This document shows, one piece after another, positions 1 to 8,451 of a stretch of 64,000 bases of DNA; positions within the stretch are counted from its first letter, which is position 1, and each line of letters opens with the position of its first letter. The stretch is taken from positions 1-64,000 of the forward strand of contig NZ_JAVLVT010000001.1 in assembly GCF_031628175.1 (NCBI RefSeq), in the 5' to 3' direction. Under the pieces are notes generated by a model. The model did no database searches. It was not told the origin of the DNA and worked only from the letters and a program-made list of their open reading frames with translations. A program made the position numbers and the translations under genes. The stretch is from Lipingzhangella_A rawalii. GTDB taxonomy: Bacteria; Actinomycetota; Actinomycetes; Streptosporangiales; Streptosporangiaceae.

Positions 1-239
1 ATCGCCGCCCGGCGCGGGCGGGGTGGGGTACGGGTCGAGCCCGGCCGCTCTTCGGAGCAGGCCAGCTGGCTCCCCGCCCCACCCCCGTGCCGGGCGGCAT
101 ATGTGTCTAGGTCACCGTCTCGACAGAGCCGGCCCTCGTGTCGGCAGTACCGACACAGATGCCGTAGTCTGGATGCATCCTGTCGCGCTGTCACGTGTGT
201 CGTGGCGGCGCTTTATTACTGGGCTTGTCTGGGTAGGTC

Positions 240-1223
240 ATGACTGACGAAAAGCGCTCCGAGGGTTCGGGACGACCCCGCCGGAGTGGAGGTAACCACA
301 AGGGCGGCCGGAATCAGCCGCCCGCCAACGGCCGTGGGGCCGGCCGTGGCGATGATCGGAACCGTCCGCGCGGAAAGAAGCCCACACGGGACCGAGACAC
401 ATCGCGGCAGCAGCGCAATGAGGGCCACTCCGGACGGGCCGGGGAATCGGCCCAGCGGCGGACGGAGGGGCCCACGCTGCCCGAAGACGTCACCGCAGAG
501 CAGCTCGAATCCACCACACGGGCGGAACTCCGCTCCCTTCCCCGAACCCTGGCCGAGGTCATTGCCCGGCATCTGGTGATGGTCCAGGAGCATCTTGCCG
601 AGAATCCGGAACTCGCCTACGAGCACGCGCGAGCCGCACGGGCGAAGGCGTCCCGGGTCGGTGTGGTCCGGGAGATCTCCGGAGTCGCGGCCTACACCGT
701 CGGAAAGTGGCAGGAGGCCCTCTCCGAGCTGCGCGCAGCCCGCCGGATGACCGGACGAGACACCTATCTGGCCGTAATGGCCGACTGCGAGCGGGGACTC
801 GGGCGTCCCGAACGGGCCTTGGAGATCGCGCACGGCTCCGAAGCAGAACAGCTCGAAGCTCCGGAGCGCTGTGAGCTGAGAATCGTCGCTGCGGGGGCCA
901 GGTGGGATCTGGAGCAGCCCGAAGCCGCACTCATCGAGCTTCAGGGGCCCGAGCTCCAGGAACGTCGGGCGCGCCCCTGGCTCGCCCGCCTGTTCTACGC
1001 CTATGCGGAGGCGCTGTTGCACCTGGGGCGCACGGCACAGGCGCGGGAATACTTCAGCCGCGCATCCGCGGTGGACACCGAGAACGAAACCGATGCCGAC
1101 GAGCGTTGTGCCGAGCTGGAGGGCCTCCAGATCGTGGACGTGGGTGCGGATGTCGTGTGGACGGACGCGGAGGATCCCCCGGCGGAACAGGTCGCGGACG
1201 AGAGTCCGTCCCCGAAGGGGTGA
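240..1223 (+). CDS. Tetratricopeptide-repeat-like protein with basic N-terminus
   Basis: This 327-residue protein has a long basic, Arg/Gly-rich and probably disordered N-terminus (about residues 1-85). A helical region follows (about 100-285) whose paired-helix pattern resembles TPR units, e.g. VGKWQEALSEL and LGRPERALEI. The C-terminus is acidic. TPR proteins scaffold protein contacts, and no enzyme motif is visible. In Streptomyces and relatives a similar protein sits beside the HAD-IIA phosphatase gene; here that gene lies about 1.6 kb further on, with an MBL hydrolase and an SSB gene between. The ATG at 240 begins the coding-like stretch. The partner is unknown. Confidence 0.75.
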   Translation: MTDEKRSEGSGRPRRSGGNHKGGRNQPPANGRGAGRGDDRNRPRGKKPTRDRDTSRQQRNEGHSGRAGESAQRRTEGPTLPEDVTAEQLESTTRAELRSLPRTLAEVIARHLVMVQEHLAENPELAYEHARAARAKASRVGVVREISGVAAYTVGKWQEALSELRAARRMTGRDTYLAVMADCERGLGRPERALEIAHGSEAEQLEAPERCELRIVAAGARWDLEQPEAALIELQGPELQERRARPWLARLFYAYAEALLHLGRTAQAREYFSRASAVDTENETDADERCAELEGLQIVDVGADVVWTDAEDPPAEQVADESPSPKG

Positions 1224-1248
1224 GTGGGCGGTACCTGCCTACCTGCCG

Positions 1249-2244
1249 CTATGACCGGTCACCGCGCTGCTCAGCCTCCAGCCGGTCCAGCCAGTGCCAG
1301 ATACCGTTCGTGTTGGACTCGGCGCCACTGAACAGTTCCATAACCTGCTGAGACTCCACGGGGGCGTCCGCGGGCAGGGGCTTATAGCGTGACATGACCT
1401 GCTCGCGGACCATCGCCACCGCGTGATCCAGGTCCGGTTTCGTGCCCCGGGCGGACCGGACCGTCTCCACCCACAGCCGCAGCTCCTCCTCGGCGCGGTC
1501 CAGAGTCGACTGCACGGCATGCACCGCCCCGAAGTGCGAGAACATCAGCCGTTGGGGAGCAATGTCCCGGAACAGGGCGAGACTGTCCAAGCCAGCGTCC
1601 AAGTCGAAGTCCGGCGGTGGTGTGGCCGGCCGCAGATCTGAGGTGTGGGGATTGTAGACACCGGCAGCGTCCCCGACGTAGAGATCCCCGGTGACCGAGT
1701 CCACCAGGCCCACATGGTGCTTGGCATGCCCGGGAGAATAGTGCGTGGTGAGTTTCCGCCCCGCACCCAGGTCGATCTGGCCGATCTCGTCGACCGCACG
1801 GATCCGGCTCGCCTCGGTGGGGAGAAGCTCACCGAACAGGACATCGAGTCGATCTCCCCACACCTGGCGGCTGCTGTGCATCAGCCGACTCGGATCGGCG
1901 AGGTGGCGCGCGCCGCGCTGGTGCACGACCACCTCGGCGGTGGGAAACAACCGCGCCATATCGCCCACCCCACCCGCATGGTCCAGGTGAATGTGGGTCA
2001 CGGCGATCGTGGCGAGGTCCGCCGCCCCCACCCCCAGGTACTGGACCGCGTCCCGCAACAGTTCCGCGGAACCGGCAGCTCCGACCTCGATCAGACAGGG
2101 GCGTTGCGTGCGGATCAGGTAGGCGGAGGTGACTCCTGGGTATCCGGCGAGCATCGTGTCAATCGCGAACACCTCGTTGCCGAGGGGAACGATCTCGGTG
2201 GGGGCACCGGCGGGAACGCCCGTGTCCTCTGCGCTGCTGGTCAA
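1249..2244 (-). CDS. MBL-fold metallo-hydrolase
   Basis: The product is a metallo-beta-lactamase-fold hydrolase of about 331 residues. The metal-binding HxHxDH signature is seen in THIHLDHAGG, with a later histidine in YSPGHAKHH and an aspartate in LYVGDAAG. The substrate cannot be told from sequence; relatives include glyoxalase II-like and lactonase-like enzymes. I favour the TTG at 2244 because a GGAGGGG ribosome-binding site lies about seven bases upstream. The frame is also open from a GTG at 2259, which lacks such a site. The gene converges on the TPR gene with only 25 bases between, and is divergent from the SSB gene. Confidence 0.85.
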   Translation of the reverse strand: MTSSAEDTGVPAGAPTEIVPLGNEVFAIDTMLAGYPGVTSAYLIRTQRPCLIEVGAAGSAELLRDAVQYLGVGAADLATIAVTHIHLDHAGGVGDMARLFPTAEVVVHQRGARHLADPSRLMHSSRQVWGDRLDVLFGELLPTEASRIRAVDEIGQIDLGAGRKLTTHYSPGHAKHHVGLVDSVTGDLYVGDAAGVYNPHTSDLRPATPPPDFDLDAGLDSLALFRDIAPQRLMFSHFGAVHAVQSTLDRAEEELRLWVETVRSARGTKPDLDHAVAMVREQVMSRYKPLPADAPVESQQVMELFSGAESNTNGIWHWLDRLEAEQRGDRS

Positions 2245-2291
2245 GGGTTTCCCCTCCACATTCTGCGGTGGCCGTGTCTCCCGAATCTAGC

Positions 2292-2306
2292 GGAGAGATC
2301 CTCTCC
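2292..2306. promoter_or_regulatory. Palindrome in divergent promoter region
   Basis: GGAGAG-ATC-CTCTCC is a 6-bp-arm palindrome in the 190-bp gap between the divergent MBL-hydrolase and SSB genes. Its position suits an operator, but no regulator is known, so the call is tentative. Confidence 0.25.
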
Positions 2307-2432
2307 ACACCCACCCGGATTCGACTTTTCGCCGGCAGCCCCGGGCGTGCACGCTCGACATCACCAGGAGCAGGTGCGGGTATCCCCGGACACCGGGGCC
2401 TGCCCGCATCCGGGATGCGAGGAGGTTCCCCG

Positions 2433-2867
2433 ATGGCGCACCCGTTCGACGCCGAGACCGCGGTGGGCGCACGCCCGCGCCCCCGCCCGGCCCCGCCGGC
2501 TGCAACCAGGAGTGATGTCTCCGAGACCCGGCCGGCCAACCGGGTGGAACTGCGTGGACGTATCACGTCCGAACCGGCGTTGCGAAAACTGTCCGGGGGG
2601 CAGCGGCTGGTGACCTGGCGTCTGGAAGTCCCACGGTGCAGCCGGGAACAGCCGTCCGTGCAGAAGACGGACACGGTGACGTGCGTCAGTTTCAGCCCGC
2701 AGGTTCAGGCCGTGGTGCGAGGATGGCGCCTCGACGATCTGGTCCAGGTCGATGGCGCTCTACGGCGCCGGCGTTGGCGCTCAGCCAGTGGTTCGTCGGT
2801 CGTTTACGAGGTGGAGGCGCGTGCGGTCGCGCGCCTGCCCACCGACCCGCCGGAGAAGCCGAACTGA
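2433..2867 (+). CDS. Single-stranded DNA-binding protein paralogue (short, no acidic tip)
   Basis: The 144-residue product carries one OB-fold SSB domain (about residues 37-135): NRVELRGRITSEPALRKL opens the first strands and VTWRLEVPR and DLVQVDGALRRRRW follow. SSB proteins coat single-stranded DNA during replication, repair or uptake. The normal acidic C-terminal tip that recruits partner proteins is absent; the protein ends PPEKPN. It is therefore more likely an accessory SSB than the replicative one. The ATG at 2433 follows a GAGGAGG ribosome-binding site; the open frame upstream of it is not protein-like. Its last 64 bases overlap, antiparallel, the end of the HAD phosphatase gene. Confidence 0.8.
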   Translation: MAHPFDAETAVGARPRPRPAPPAATRSDVSETRPANRVELRGRITSEPALRKLSGGQRLVTWRLEVPRCSREQPSVQKTDTVTCVSFSPQVQAVVRGWRLDDLVQVDGALRRRRWRSASGSSVVYEVEARAVARLPTDPPEKPN

Positions 2868-3874
2868 GCCAGCGCCAAGGCGATCTGGGGCGCATCCGGG
2901 GCAAGTCCCGGCTGCGCCCGCCACACGACCGCACAGAGCGCACGCAGGCCGTCCACAGGGTTTCCCTCGCCCCGGACGCCCACGGCCGTGGACTCCAGCC
3001 ACACTGACCAGTGACCACACCGGGCCACACCGGAGGAATCCAACTCCGGCTCGGGATGCGGCTCGTTGATCCCACCGAGATCCTGGGCAAGGTAGCTCGG
3101 GCGCAGCTGCGGGGCCGCCAACACCACATCGAGGGCAGAGGTGACGCCGCTCAGGACCAGCATGCTGTCCGACCCCCGGCGATATGCCCCCAGAATGTCG
3201 GTGTCCAGGCGGTCACCCACCACGAGTGGACGCTCCGCCCCGGTCCGCAGCACACCCAGGTCGTGCAGCGGCCGTTCTGGCTTCCCGGCCACCCGAGGCT
3301 CCCGGCCCGTTGCGTTGGCCACCACCCGGGCCAGGGATCCGTTCCCCGGACCGACGCCGCGGCCGGTCGGGACCGTGGCGTCGCCGTTGGTGACGACAAA
3401 GTGAACCTCGGCTCCGGAGTCCGCGTTCAGGGTGAGACACGCCTCGGTGAGGAGGTCGTGGGTGGTGCGGGTGCTGAACCCCTGAATCACCGCGGCGGGA
3501 TCACACCGAGCGCTGGTGACGGGACGCAAGCCCTGCTGTCGCACCGCCAGTCGCAGCCCGGTGTCCCCGACCACGAGTACCGGAGTGTGCTCGGGAACGC
3601 ATTCCCCCAGCAGTCGCGCCCCCGCCTGTGCCGAGGTGACCACGTCCTCCGGGCGGGCCGGCACGTCCACGGCCCGGAGGCGATCGGCAACGGCCGCCGG
3701 CGTGCGTGCGGCATTGTTCGTGACGAACGCGGTCGCCATGCCGGTGGCCCGTGCCTTGCCCACGGCCGTCGGAGCCGCGGGCACCGGCGCCGCACCCAGG
3801 TAGACCACCCCGTCGAGGTCCAACAGTGCCGCGTCGTAGACCTCGCTGAGTGGGCGGGAGCTGGCGAGAAGCAT
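2804..3874 (-). CDS. HAD-IIA family phosphatase
   Basis: The product (356 residues) is a NagD/PGP-type haloacid dehalogenase hydrolase. Motif I is DLDGVVYLG near residue 19, with the nucleophile and acid/base aspartates. AFVTNN is motif II, AGKPERP carries the motif III lysine, and VVGDRLDTDILGA is motif IV. Family members dephosphorylate small sugar- or glycolate-like phosphates, often for metabolite repair; the exact substrate is unknown. The gene starts 9 bases after the aldo/keto reductase gene on the same strand and probably shares its transcript. The last ~80 residues are less conserved-looking and overlap the opposite-strand SSB gene. Confidence 0.88.
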   Translation of the reverse strand: MLLASSRPLSEVYDAALLDLDGVVYLGAAPVPAAPTAVGKARATGMATAFVTNNAARTPAAVADRLRAVDVPARPEDVVTSAQAGARLLGECVPEHTPVLVVGDTGLRLAVRQQGLRPVTSARCDPAAVIQGFSTRTTHDLLTEACLTLNADSGAEVHFVVTNGDATVPTGRGVGPGNGSLARVVANATGREPRVAGKPERPLHDLGVLRTGAERPLVVGDRLDTDILGAYRRGSDSMLVLSGVTSALDVVLAAPQLRPSYLAQDLGGINEPHPEPELDSSGVARCGHWSVWLESTAVGVRGEGNPVDGLRALCAVVWRAQPGLAPDAPQIALALAQFGFSGGSVGRRATARASTS

Positions 3875-3883
3875 CGTCAGCTG

Positions 3884-4888
3884 TTACGGACGTTCGGCGG
3901 GAGTCGCGGTCAACGCCGGATCGCGTTGGACACTGTCCCCCAGGATGTCGTCGATACGTCGCATCAGTTCGGAATCGAGCGTGACACCGCTGGCGCGGAC
4001 GTTGTCACGCACCTGCTCCGGCCTGCTCGCGCCGATGATCGCGGCGGAGACATTGTCGTGCTGGAGCACCCACGCGATCGCCAGCTGTGCCATACTCAGG
4101 CCGGCCTCCTCGGCGAGGGAGCCCAGCTGCTGGACCCGGCGCAGGGTCTGCGGGTCGTCCACCCACTGCATGACCTTGCTCGCCCGCTCATCGGCCCCCC
4201 GGGACGTCGCCGGTGGCGCCTGGTCGGGATGGTACTTCCCGGTGAGTACCCCCTGGGCGATCGGCGACCACACGATCTGTCCGATTCCGGCCTTGGCGCA
4301 GCTCGGCATCACCTCGGGTTCGATGACGCGCCACAGCATGTTGTATTGCGGCTGGTTCGACACGATTCGGTCCAGCCCCAACTCGTCGGCCAGCTGAACC
4401 GCCCGGTCGATCTGCTCGGCGCGCCACTCCGAAACCCCAATGTAGAGGACTTTGCCCTGCCGCACCAGATCGTCGAAGGCCCGGAGGGTTTCCTCGAGGG
4501 GGGTGAACTGGTCGAACCGGTGGGCCTGGTACAGGTCCAGATAGTCGGTGCCTAGTCGACGCAGCGAGTTTTCCACAGACCGCACGATGTGTTTTCGGGA
4601 CAGCCCGCGGTCGTTCTTACCCTCCCCCATCGGGAAGTAGCACTTGCTGAAGATCTCGATGCCGTCCCGGCGCTCGCTGCTGAGCGCGCGTCCCAACACC
4701 TCCTCGGCGCGTCCCCGTGCGTACACGTCCGCGGTGTCGAAGGTCGTTACCCCTTCGTCGAGCGCGGTCCGTACACAGGCCAGGGCCGCGTCCTCCTCGA
4801 TCTGGGAGCCGTGCGTGATCCAGTTTCCATAGGCGATCTCGCTGACGACAAGTCCGCTGTGTCCGAGATGGCGGAATTCCATACCCAT
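3884..4888 (-). CDS. Aldo/keto reductase
   Basis: This 334-residue NADPH-dependent oxidoreductase has a TIM-barrel fold. The catalytic set is visible in order: TFDTADVY (Asp and Tyr), FSKCYFP (Lys) and LYQAHRFD (His). Towards the C-terminus IIGASRPEQV matches the cofactor-binding end typical of the potassium-channel-beta-like/YghZ branch. It would reduce aldehydes or ketones in the cytoplasm; the substrate is unknown. An in-frame ATG two codons downstream (4882) is an alternative start. It is the promoter-proximal gene of a probable two-gene unit with the HAD phosphatase. Confidence 0.9.
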   Translation of the reverse strand: MGMEFRHLGHSGLVVSEIAYGNWITHGSQIEEDAALACVRTALDEGVTTFDTADVYARGRAEEVLGRALSSERRDGIEIFSKCYFPMGEGKNDRGLSRKHIVRSVENSLRRLGTDYLDLYQAHRFDQFTPLEETLRAFDDLVRQGKVLYIGVSEWRAEQIDRAVQLADELGLDRIVSNQPQYNMLWRVIEPEVMPSCAKAGIGQIVWSPIAQGVLTGKYHPDQAPPATSRGADERASKVMQWVDDPQTLRRVQQLGSLAEEAGLSMAQLAIAWVLQHDNVSAAIIGASRPEQVRDNVRASGVTLDSELMRRIDDILGDSVQRDPALTATPAERP

Positions 4889-4915
4889 GAGCCTAGCGTG
4901 ACTCCCGCCGGCTCA

Positions 4916-5545
4916 CTACTGCCCGGGAACCGGGGTGTCGCCGGGCTTGAGCCGCGGCTTGGGTAGGCGCAGCCGCCGGATCTGGAGCATCCGCATGGCC
5001 GCGTAGAAACCGGCTCCCCGCACCGGCTCCCCGGGTAGGTGGGCGGTGGCGACCTTCTTGATGTGCCGTCCGGTCCAGATGCCCTCCATGATGATCGTGA
5101 GCATCATCAGCGGCCACACCACCGTCGCGACCAGGTTCTGCACCGTTACCGGAGCCACGAACAGCAGCAGGATGATCACCAGGGAGAAGTACAGGAAGAA
5201 CTCGCTGACCGTGCGGCGCGAGTCCACGTAGTCGCGTGCGTAGGCACGCACCGGGCCCTTGTCCTGGGGGCGGAAGTAGCGTTCGTCCCCCTTGAGGTAG
5301 CCCTCGCGTTCGCGTACCGCCTCACGCTTACGGCGTTCCCGGTACTGGCGGTAGGCTTCTCGGCGGGTCAGCGGTGCGTTGAGGGGCCGTTTCAGCTGCG
5401 CTTCGGCTTCCTTGCGCTTCGGGGTAGGAGCGCCCTTCTTCGGGGTATGCCCACGAGAGGGCGCGGCATCGGTAGGCTCGGAGCCACGAGGCGAGCCGGT
5501 CGGGGCCGAATCCCCGGTTGTGGGAGCGGAACGACGTCGGAACAC
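4916..5545 (-). CDS. DUF3043 family membrane protein
   Basis: The 209-residue protein starts VFRRRSAP, as actinobacterial DUF3043 members do. A Pro/Lys-rich linker (KKGAPTPKRKEAE) leads to a strongly charged helical segment (REAYRQYRERRKREAVRERE). Two hydrophobic spans then follow around FFLYFSLVIILLLFVAPV and LVATVVWPLMMLTIIM. It is an inner-membrane protein with a basic cytoplasmic N-terminus, of unknown function. The GTG at 5545 is chosen by similarity, since the Shine-Dalgarno-like GAAGAGG lies directly against it; the frame is open further upstream. It is divergent from pspA, with 114 bases between. Confidence 0.8.
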   Translation of the reverse strand: MFRRRSAPTTGDSAPTGSPRGSEPTDAAPSRGHTPKKGAPTPKRKEAEAQLKRPLNAPLTRREAYRQYRERRKREAVREREGYLKGDERYFRPQDKGPVRAYARDYVDSRRTVSEFFLYFSLVIILLLFVAPVTVQNLVATVVWPLMMLTIIMEGIWTGRHIKKVATAHLPGEPVRGAGFYAAMRMLQIRRLRLPKPRLKPGDTPVPGQ

Positions 5546-5659
5546 CTCTTCAGGGTAACGGGTCCTGGCGGCATGGCGACCGGTTGCCATGAGGCGTAGG
5601 CTTGCCATAAGCGCCCGCTGGGAACAGCCGACACGGACCGAGAAGGGGACGCCACGCCG

Positions 5660-6424
5660 ATGAGCGTGTTTCAGCGACTTTCGATGATGTTCAAGTCCAA
5701 GGCCAACAAGGCCCTGGACTCGGTCGAGGACCCGCGGGAGACCCTCGACTATTCGTACAACCGGCAGCTGGAGCTGCTGCAAAAGGTCCGCCGGGGGGTC
5801 GCCGATGTTGCGACCTCGCGTAAGCGGGTGGAGCTACAGATTCAGCAGCTGGAGCAGCAGTCCGGAAAGCTGGAGAACCAGAGTCGTGCGGCACTCGCCC
5901 AGAACCGTGAAGATCTCGCTCGCGAGGCGCTGACCCGCCGATCAGGGGTGCAGTCCCAGATCGAGGATCTGCGTTCGCAGCACGAGCAGCTCCAGAGCGA
6001 GGAGCAGAAGCTCACGACCGCGGCCCAGCGTCTGCAAGCCAAGGTGGACTCCTTCCGGACGCGTAAGGAAACCCTCAAGGCCAACTACACCGCCGCACAG
6101 GCCCAGACCCAGATTTCCGAGGCATTCTCTGGGATCTCCGAGGAAATGGGCGACGTCGGTATGGCCGTGCAGCGCGCCGAGGACAAGACCTCGGAGATGC
6201 AGGCGCGTGCGGGAGCCGTGGACGAGCTGCTGGCCTCGGGAGCTCTCGACGATGTCACCTCCTCCGGTACCGGGCAGAAGGACGACATCCAGGCCGAGCT
6301 CGACCAGATGGCGAGCACGAACAGCGTGGAGATGGAGCTACAGCGGCTCAAGGGCGAGGTTGGCCCGGGTGAGAGCAGTAACCGGCCACAGATCGAGGGC
6401 AATGGTTCCGGGGAGGGACGATGA
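5660..6424 (+). CDS. pspA: PspA/IM30 family envelope-stress protein
   Basis: The 254-residue protein is almost entirely predicted coiled coil from about residue 20 to 235. It has the PspA opening MSVFQRLSMMFKSKANKALD and the family segment DPRETLDYSYNRQLELLQ. PspA/Vipp1 proteins are ESCRT-III-like: they bind the inner membrane face through an N-terminal amphipathic helix and polymerise to seal or remodel damaged membrane. It overlaps the next gene by four bases (ATGA), so they are translationally coupled. With pspAA, htpX and pspAB it forms an envelope-stress cluster. Confidence 0.93.
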   Translation: MSVFQRLSMMFKSKANKALDSVEDPRETLDYSYNRQLELLQKVRRGVADVATSRKRVELQIQQLEQQSGKLENQSRAALAQNREDLAREALTRRSGVQSQIEDLRSQHEQLQSEEQKLTTAAQRLQAKVDSFRTRKETLKANYTAAQAQTQISEAFSGISEEMGDVGMAVQRAEDKTSEMQARAGAVDELLASGALDDVTSSGTGQKDDIQAELDQMASTNSVEMELQRLKGEVGPGESSNRPQIEGNGSGEGR

Positions 6425-6708
6425 TCGTCCGGATCATGGGGGAGGGGCAGCTGGACCTCTCCGAGGCGGACCTGGATGTCCTGAACTCCTTCGATGCGAC
6501 CCTGGAGCGGGCCATCGAGTCCGGTGATGAAGACACCTTCCGTAGCACTCTGCATGACCTGCTGGAACGCGTGCGGCGGGACGGTAAGCCGCTGCCTGCC
6601 GATTCGCTGGAGTCGTCCCAGTTCATCCTTCCCCATCCGGAGGCGAGCATGGCGGAGGTCAGTGCCATGCTTTCCGACGAGGGCGGGTTGATTCCGGACG
6701 CCGGCTGA
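6421..6708 (+). CDS. pspAA: PspA-associated protein PspAA
   Basis: A 95-residue cytoplasmic protein beginning MIVRIMGEGQLDLSEADLDV, as in the small PspAA family always found with PspA in Actinobacteria and some archaea. No catalytic motif is seen. Family and context suggest it modulates PspA assembly; the molecular role is not established. The start overlaps the pspA stop. Confidence 0.88.
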   Translation: MIVRIMGEGQLDLSEADLDVLNSFDATLERAIESGDEDTFRSTLHDLLERVRRDGKPLPADSLESSQFILPHPEASMAEVSAMLSDEGGLIPDAG

Positions 6709-6819
6709 AGCACAGATTCAATACCGGCTTTGGTGTTGCTATAGGGAGCCGTTAACTCGGGACGTCTAGACTCGCGTGTGACCTGGAAAGAGTCAGTACG
6801 TCGACGAAAGGCTGTCTGA

Positions 6820-7737
6820 GTGGCAGGCTCCCGTTTTATTCCGGACCGCGGACTCACCGCCCGGATGGTGGCCACGATGTCCCTGCTGGGGATTGTCTAC
6901 GTGGCGTTCATCATCGCCCTGGTGCTGGTGGGCATGCCCCTGTGGTTGGTTGCCCTGATCGTGATCGGGTTCGCGGCCCTCCAGTACTTCGCCTCGGACC
7001 GGGTTGCGATGTTCGCGATGGGCGCTCGTGAAGTGGCACCACACGAGGCTCCGGAGCTGCACGGGGTCATCGACCGGCTCTGTTCGATGGCGGATATGTC
7101 CAAGCCGCGCGTAGCAATCGCGGACTCGGATGTACCGAACGCCTTCGCGACCGGGCACAGCCGCTCCAGCGCCGTGGTCTGTGTCACAACCGGGCTGCTG
7201 CGTCGGTTGGACACCACGGAATTGGAGGGGGTGGTGGCCCACGAGTTGTCGCACGTGGCCCACCGCGATGTCATGGTCATGACCATCGCTGGATTCCTCG
7301 GTATCGTCGCGGGGTTCCTCACCCAGGTCGGGCTGCGGTTCGCCCTGTTCAGTGGCGGCGCACGCAATCGTGAGGGTGTGCCGCTGGTTATGGTGGCGTT
7401 CGCCGTGGTCGTGGTGAGTGCCCTGGTGTGGGCCGTGAGCTTCCTGCTGACGCGGATGCTCTCTCGCTATCGGGAACTGTCCGCCGACCGGGCCGCCGCC
7501 TACCTCACCCAACAGCCCTCGGCCCTGGGCAGCGCGCTGACCAAGATCACCGGTGAGATGGCCCGGATCCCCAGTCGGGACCTGCGCAGTGCGGAGCCGT
7601 TCAACGCGTTCTTCTTCACCCCGGCGTTCTCCCGTAGCGGAGTGAGTCTCAGCAGCCTGTTCGCAACGCACCCGCCCGTGGAGAAGCGTCTCGAACAGCT
7701 GGCGGGAATCTCTCGCCAGCTCGGAACCGGAACCTAG
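6820..7737 (+). CDS. htpX: M48 family membrane zinc metalloprotease HtpX
   Basis: This 305-residue membrane protease has two N-terminal hydrophobic spans (about 18-60), the zinc site VVAHELSHVAHRD (HExxH), a second hydrophobic pair (about 150-215) and the downstream zinc ligand in RYRELSADRAA. HtpX degrades misfolded inner-membrane proteins, with its active site facing the cytoplasm. The GTG at 6820 follows CGAAAGG. A 111-base gap separates it from pspAA, so it may have its own promoter, but its position between pspAA and pspAB ties it to the PspA response. Confidence 0.93.
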   Translation: MAGSRFIPDRGLTARMVATMSLLGIVYVAFIIALVLVGMPLWLVALIVIGFAALQYFASDRVAMFAMGAREVAPHEAPELHGVIDRLCSMADMSKPRVAIADSDVPNAFATGHSRSSAVVCVTTGLLRRLDTTELEGVVAHELSHVAHRDVMVMTIAGFLGIVAGFLTQVGLRFALFSGGARNREGVPLVMVAFAVVVVSALVWAVSFLLTRMLSRYRELSADRAAAYLTQQPSALGSALTKITGEMARIPSRDLRSAEPFNAFFFTPAFSRSGVSLSSLFATHPPVEKRLEQLAGISRQLGTGT

Positions 7738-7787
7738 ACCGTCGTGCCGCCTCAGCAACAGCCGGTGCATGTGCGAAGGACATGACT

Positions 7788-8372
7788 ATGGGATTCCTGC
7801 GGGCGCTACTCGGGCGTTCCAAGCCCGCCCAGCCCGACCTCGACGCCCTCTTCCGCCTGCCGAGCGCGGCGGTGACCCTCCAGGCAACAGCCGGGTTCAC
7901 GCCCAGTGGCAGTGGGTCCGTCTCGTTCCGGGCGGCCGAGGGCACTGCCTTCGCCCAGACGGAGCAGCAGGTCGTGGAGCTGCTGACAGCGGGGCAGGGG
8001 CCCGAGGTGGAGGTGCGAACCGACGAGTACAACTACACCTGGATCGTGCTTGGGGTCGAGGCCGGTGCGGCGGCCAACGGTGACATCAGTGGCCTGGTCA
8101 CCGACCTCCACGCAGTCAACTCCACCCTGGAGTCCGGAGGCTTCGGACCGTCCCTGCTGTGCTCACTGGTGGGGTTCGTGGACGACCGGGCGCGCAGCCT
8201 GGCCTTGGTCTACCTGTACAAGCGGGGCACCTTCTATCCCTTCGCACCAGTGGGGGGACAGCGCCGGGACAACGCCGTGGAGTTGCAGGTGGCCGCCGCC
8301 CTGGAGCAGGATCTGCCGATCGAGCAGGACAAGAGCCGGTGGTTTCCGGTCTATGGCGCACCCGGTCTTTGA
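7788..8372 (+). CDS. pspAB: PspA-associated protein PspAB
   Basis: This 194-residue soluble protein opens MGFLRALLGRSKPAQPDLDALF, the usual start of PspAB, a family that co-occurs with PspA and HtpX in Actinobacteria and archaea. It lacks membrane spans and recognisable catalytic motifs. The ATG at 7788 is preferred over the one at 7782 because GAAGGA at 7775-7780 is then at proper spacing. A 10-bp hairpin follows the gene and closes the unit. Its function is inferred only from its association. Confidence 0.85.
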   Translation: MGFLRALLGRSKPAQPDLDALFRLPSAAVTLQATAGFTPSGSGSVSFRAAEGTAFAQTEQQVVELLTAGQGPEVEVRTDEYNYTWIVLGVEAGAAANGDISGLVTDLHAVNSTLESGGFGPSLLCSLVGFVDDRARSLALVYLYKRGTFYPFAPVGGQRRDNAVELQVAAALEQDLPIEQDKSRWFPVYGAPGL

Positions 8373-8389
8373 TTTTCGCATTGCAGATT

Positions 8390-8414
8390 CACTTTTCCGA
8401 TTTTCGGAAAAGTG
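8390..8414 (+). terminator. Hairpin terminator after pspAB
   Basis: CACTTTTCCG and CGGAAAAGTG form a perfect 10-bp stem with a 5-base loop, 17 bases after the pspAB stop and before glxK. It is AT-richer than its surroundings. There is no U-tract, so termination is inferred from position. Confidence 0.6.
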
Positions 8415-8451
8415 TGGCGCGGGTGGGGCGTGAAGCGGCACACTGAGGGGT

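Noticed and set aside
1..239. A short open frame at the left end (23-247) as a gene
   Set aside because: The peptide is low-complexity and has no ribosome-binding site; the region is better read as the promoter region of the TPR gene.
3011..4555. A 514-codon open frame on the plus strand
   Set aside because: It is antisense to the HAD phosphatase and aldo/keto reductase genes, both of which have clear family motifs.
6766..6773. GTCTAGAC upstream of htpX as a third DasR site
   Set aside because: Only the inner 8 bases match; the flanking TGG/CCA bases of the dre core are missing.
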